A stretch of 64,000 bases of DNA from NCBI GenBank assembly GCA_040758375.1, contig JBFLWE010000002.1:1-64000 (forward strand). Reading direction: 5' to 3'. Positions 61,852 to 64,000 of this stretch are shown one piece after another. The stretch's first letter is position 1; each line of letters opens with the position of its first letter. Under the pieces are notes generated by a model. That model had not been told where the DNA came from, did not search any database, and saw nothing but the letters and a program-made list of their open reading frames with translations. The position numbers were made by a program, and so were the translations under genes. The stretch is from CAMLIZ01 sp040758375. Lineage in GTDB: Bacteria > Pseudomonadota > Gammaproteobacteria > Burkholderiales > Burkholderiaceae_C.

Positions 61852-61876
61852 AAAACGGGCGCCCGAAGGCGCCCGT
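61852..61876 (-). terminator. Intrinsic terminator behind fba
   Basis: On the minus strand CGGGCGCC and GGCGCCCG pair around a TTCG tetraloop, followed by TTTT. It is 24 bp after the fba stop and before the DUF3667 gene. Confidence 0.85.
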
Positions 61877-61899
61877 GTCCACCGGCCTGGGCAACCGGC

Positions 61900-62964
61900 T
61901 CAGGTCACCGTCTGCGCCAGCGCGCCGCTGGCATAGCGCTGCGCGATCTCGGACAAGGACACCGCCTTGATCTTGGGCGCCTGGCCTTCGCAGCCGAATT
62001 CCATGTAGCGCTGCTTGCAGATGGCCTTGGCGGCCTCGCGCGCGGGCTTCATCCACTCGCGCATGTCGAACTTGTCGGGGTGCTCGGCCATGAACTGACG
62101 CACCGCGCCGGTCATCGCCAGGCGGATGTCGGTGTCGATGTTGATCTTGCGCACGCCGTGCTTGATGGCCTCCTGGATCTCCTCGACCGGCACGCCGTAG
62201 GTCTCTTTCATGTTGCCGCCGTACTTGCGGATCTGCTCCAACAGGTCTTGCGGTACGGAGGACGAGCCGTGCATCACCAGGTGGGTGTTGGGGATGCGGC
62301 GGTGGATTTCCTTGATGCGGTCGATCGCGAGGATGTCGCCCGTGGGCTTGCGGCTGAACTTGTAGGCGCCGTGGCTGGTGCCGATGGCGATGGCCAGCGC
62401 GTCGAGCTGGGTCTTCTTGACGAAGTCAGCCGCCTGCTCCGGGTCGGTGAGCAGCTGCTCGCGCGTCATCGTGCCCTCGGCACCGTGGCCGTCTTCCTTG
62501 TCGCCCTTCATCGTCTCCAGCGAACCGAGGCAGCCGAGTTCGCCTTCGACCGTGACGCCCAGCTTGTGAGCCATGTCGACCACGGTCTTGGTCACGTCGA
62601 CGTTGTATTCGTAGCTGGCGATGGTCTTGCCGTCGGCCTGCAGCGAGCCGTCCATCATCACCGAGCTGAAGCCCAGGTCGATGGCGCCCTTGCAGACGTC
62701 GGGGCTCTGGCCGTGGTCCTGGTGCATGACCAGCGGGATCTGCGGGTAGGCCTCGAGCGCGGCCTGGATCAGGTGCTTGATGAAGGATTCACCGGCGTAC
62801 TTGCGGGCGCCGGCGCTGGCCTGCAGGATCACCGGCGCACCCACTTCCTGGGCCGCGGCCATCACGGCCTGCACCTGCTCGAGGTTGTTGACGTTGAATG
62901 CCGGAATGCCATAGCCGTTCTCGGCGGCGTGGTCCAGCAGTTGGCGCATTGAGACGAGTGGCAT
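61900..62964 (-). CDS. fba: Class II fructose-bisphosphate aldolase
   Basis: 354 residues. A zinc aldolase of glycolysis, gluconeogenesis and the Calvin cycle. It shows NVNNLEQVQAVMAAAQE, the zinc ligand His and catalytic Asp in VMHQDHGQSP, SSVMMDGSL, VEGELGCLGS, GTSHGAYKF, VMHGSSSVP and INIDTDIRLAMTG. The subgroup with this length and ending is the Cbb/Fba type of betaproteobacteria. A strong terminator follows. The promoter lies in the 314-bp gap upstream, where TAGAAT on the minus strand (63115-63110) is a possible -10 box. Confidence 0.96.
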   Translation of the reverse strand: MPLVSMRQLLDHAAENGYGIPAFNVNNLEQVQAVMAAAQEVGAPVILQASAGARKYAGESFIKHLIQAALEAYPQIPLVMHQDHGQSPDVCKGAIDLGFSSVMMDGSLQADGKTIASYEYNVDVTKTVVDMAHKLGVTVEGELGCLGSLETMKGDKEDGHGAEGTMTREQLLTDPEQAADFVKKTQLDALAIAIGTSHGAYKFSRKPTGDILAIDRIKEIHRRIPNTHLVMHGSSSVPQDLLEQIRKYGGNMKETYGVPVEEIQEAIKHGVRKINIDTDIRLAMTGAVRQFMAEHPDKFDMREWMKPAREAAKAICKQRYMEFGCEGQAPKIKAVSLSEIAQRYASGALAQTVT

Positions 62965-63278
62965 GGCGGTCTTCCTGTAGTGGGTGGAACCGGGGTCGGT
63001 GGCAAGGCGCTGCGGCAGGGCAAGGCGGTCCGCGAGGGGCGGAGCAATCGCAATGCCGTGCGCGGGATCAGAAGTAGGCGCCGTAACCTGGCTGTAACTA
63101 AGCCGGGAATTCTACCGATCGCCTGTGGGCTCCGACCCCCTCGTGGCGGGGGTCGCGCGAGGCGCACAGGCCGCTGCCGGAAGCCCAACTGGCCCGCAAA
63201 ACGCCGGCTTTTCGGGGTTTGAAGACGCAGGGGCCGGCACACACTGGTACGACGCCATTTTTCCCCCCGAGCGCCCCG
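62965..63278. other. Divergent intergenic region with nested inverted repeats
   Basis: 314 bp between fba and the ATPase gene, non-coding as far as I see. It holds two nested inverted repeats: CGACCCCC (63133-63140) with GGGGGTCG (63148-63155), and outside them GCCTGTG (63121-63127) with CACAGGC (63165-63171). A direct repeat GTAAC-ctggct-GTAAC lies at 63083-63098, between the inverted repeats and fba. These could be the fba leader and operator sites. No clear -35 box was found. Confidence 0.45.
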
Positions 63279-64000
63279 ATGCCACGTGTCAACCTGACCC
63301 ACATGACGACCTGGATCACCGCCGCGGCGGTGCAGCGGCCGGACGACCTGGCGGCGCTGGTGATGGAGCGTGCCGGATGCAGCCGCGCCTGTGCGCACAA
63401 GGCACTACGCCGGTTGGGCCAGATGCAGTGGCTCGTGCGCGGCGGCTCGCGCAGCCGGCCGGTCTACACGCCCGGGCCGCTGCGCCAGGTGGTCAAGCGC
63501 TACCCGCTGCACGGGCTGTCGGAAGACCTGCCCTGGAGCCGCGACTTCGCGCCCTACTTCGCGCTGCCGTCCGCTGTGCGGCGCATGCTGCAGCACGCGT
63601 TCCAGGAGTTGCTGAACAACGCCATCGACCACAGCGGCGGCGCGGCAGTCACGGTGTCGGTGCGACAGACGCCCACGCAGGCGCAACTGCTGGTCTCCGA
63701 CGACGGCTGCGGTCTGTTCGACCGGCTGCGCAGCGCGTTTGCGATCGACGATCCGATGCACGCGATGCTGGAGCTGAGCAAGGGCAAGCTGACCAGCCAG
63801 CCCACCCGGCACATGGGCCGGGGCCTGTTCTTCACGTCGCAACTGGCCGACGTGTTCGACCTGCATGCCAACGGCACGGCCTTCCAGCGCCGCGGCTGGG
63901 AAGGTCAGCACTGGCGCTGTGGCCGCCCGCTGGCCGCGCAGGGCACCTCGGTCTACCTGGCGATGTCTCTGGACACCCGCCGCACGCTCGAGTCGGTGCT
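63279..64000 (+). CDS. GHKL ATP-binding protein with winged-helix N-terminus (partial)
   Basis: At least 240 residues; the 3' end is outside the window. The first 60 look like a small winged helix (LVMERAGCSRACAHKALRRL). A GHKL ATPase domain follows: N box QELLNNAIDHSGG, G1 box SDDGCGLFDRL, G2 region HMGRGLFFTSQL. No membrane helix, histidine or sensor part is present, so it resembles anti-sigma-type or stand-alone regulatory ATPases, which often carry a STAS-like C-terminal domain. The start could be ATG 63279 or 63303; neither has a clear ribosome binding site. Confidence 0.7.
   Translation, partial: MPRVNLTHMTTWITAAAVQRPDDLAALVMERAGCSRACAHKALRRLGQMQWLVRGGSRSRPVYTPGPLRQVVKRYPLHGLSEDLPWSRDFAPYFALPSAVRRMLQHAFQELLNNAIDHSGGAAVTVSVRQTPTQAQLLVSDDGCGLFDRLRSAFAIDDPMHAMLELSKGKLTSQPTRHMGRGLFFTSQLADVFDLHANGTAFQRRGWEGQHWRCGRPLAAQGTSVYLAMSLDTRRTLESV

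Overview
This is a high-GC, gene-dense bacterial chromosome segment. Gene order and protein character point to a betaproteobacterium of the order Burkholderiales, most likely in the Rubrivivax/Leptothrix/Caldimonas neighbourhood. Supporting signs are the lpxL-like pair-dapF-DUF484-xerC operon divergent from metK, ahcY-tlyA-metF behind an SAH riboswitch, fba upstream of purC with purE-purK-sua5 nearby, and Burkholderiales-style GC-rich intergenic palindromes. Genus is inference; I can run no search.

Accessory part (about 1-16,300). The left 8.5 kb is a ribosomal peptide (RiPP) cluster, all on the minus strand and read from 8479 towards 1. It encodes a Cys/Ser/Thr-rich precursor peptide, a 52-residue glycine-rich membrane peptide, an ABC exporter (ATPase and permease), a thiopeptide-type LanB-C-like protein, an azoline-forming YcaO, a ThiF-like partner, a large protein joining a leader-binding domain, a zinc domain and two nitroreductase-like domains, and the start of a PqqD/membrane protein that leaves the window. 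Most junctions are 4-nt ATGA overlaps. Just upstream lies a MoaD-like / ThiF-rhodanese sulfur-carrier pair. From 10.3 to 13.7 kb come an HTH regulator, a DMT transporter, and a secreted M64-like metalloprotease lipoprotein with a small secreted partner. From 13.7 to 16.3 kb the DNA is wreckage: a frameshifted membrane protein, a gene tail, an hsdR with a large internal deletion, one end of a vanished IS with three tandem terminal repeats, and a secreted-protein gene cut off by that end.

Core part (16.3-64 kb). Housekeeping genes dominate. Cell envelope: glmS, glmU, dapF, two LpxL-like acyltransferases, a soluble lytic transglycosylase, a PBP4-type DacB, OmpW and several lipoproteins. Methyl cycle and one-carbon metabolism: metK behind what I read as a SAM-II riboswitch, ahcY behind an SAH riboswitch, metF, 5-formyl-THF cyclo-ligase, folB and a FolM-like reductase. 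tRNA and rRNA: cca, ttcA, tsaB, rimI, Sua5, rlmI, tlyA. Purines: purC, purE, purK. Also fba, c-di-GMP turnover, uracil-DNA glycosylase, a YcaQ-type glycosylase and a CnoX-like thioredoxin. I saw no rRNA, tRNA or CRISPR.

The most notable points are the RiPP cluster with its unusual tandem-nitroreductase fusion, the pair of SAM- and SAH-sensing leaders, divergent start codons of glmU and a lipoprotein gene that overlap in one CATG, and an SGNH-like lipoprotein that has lost its catalytic residues.
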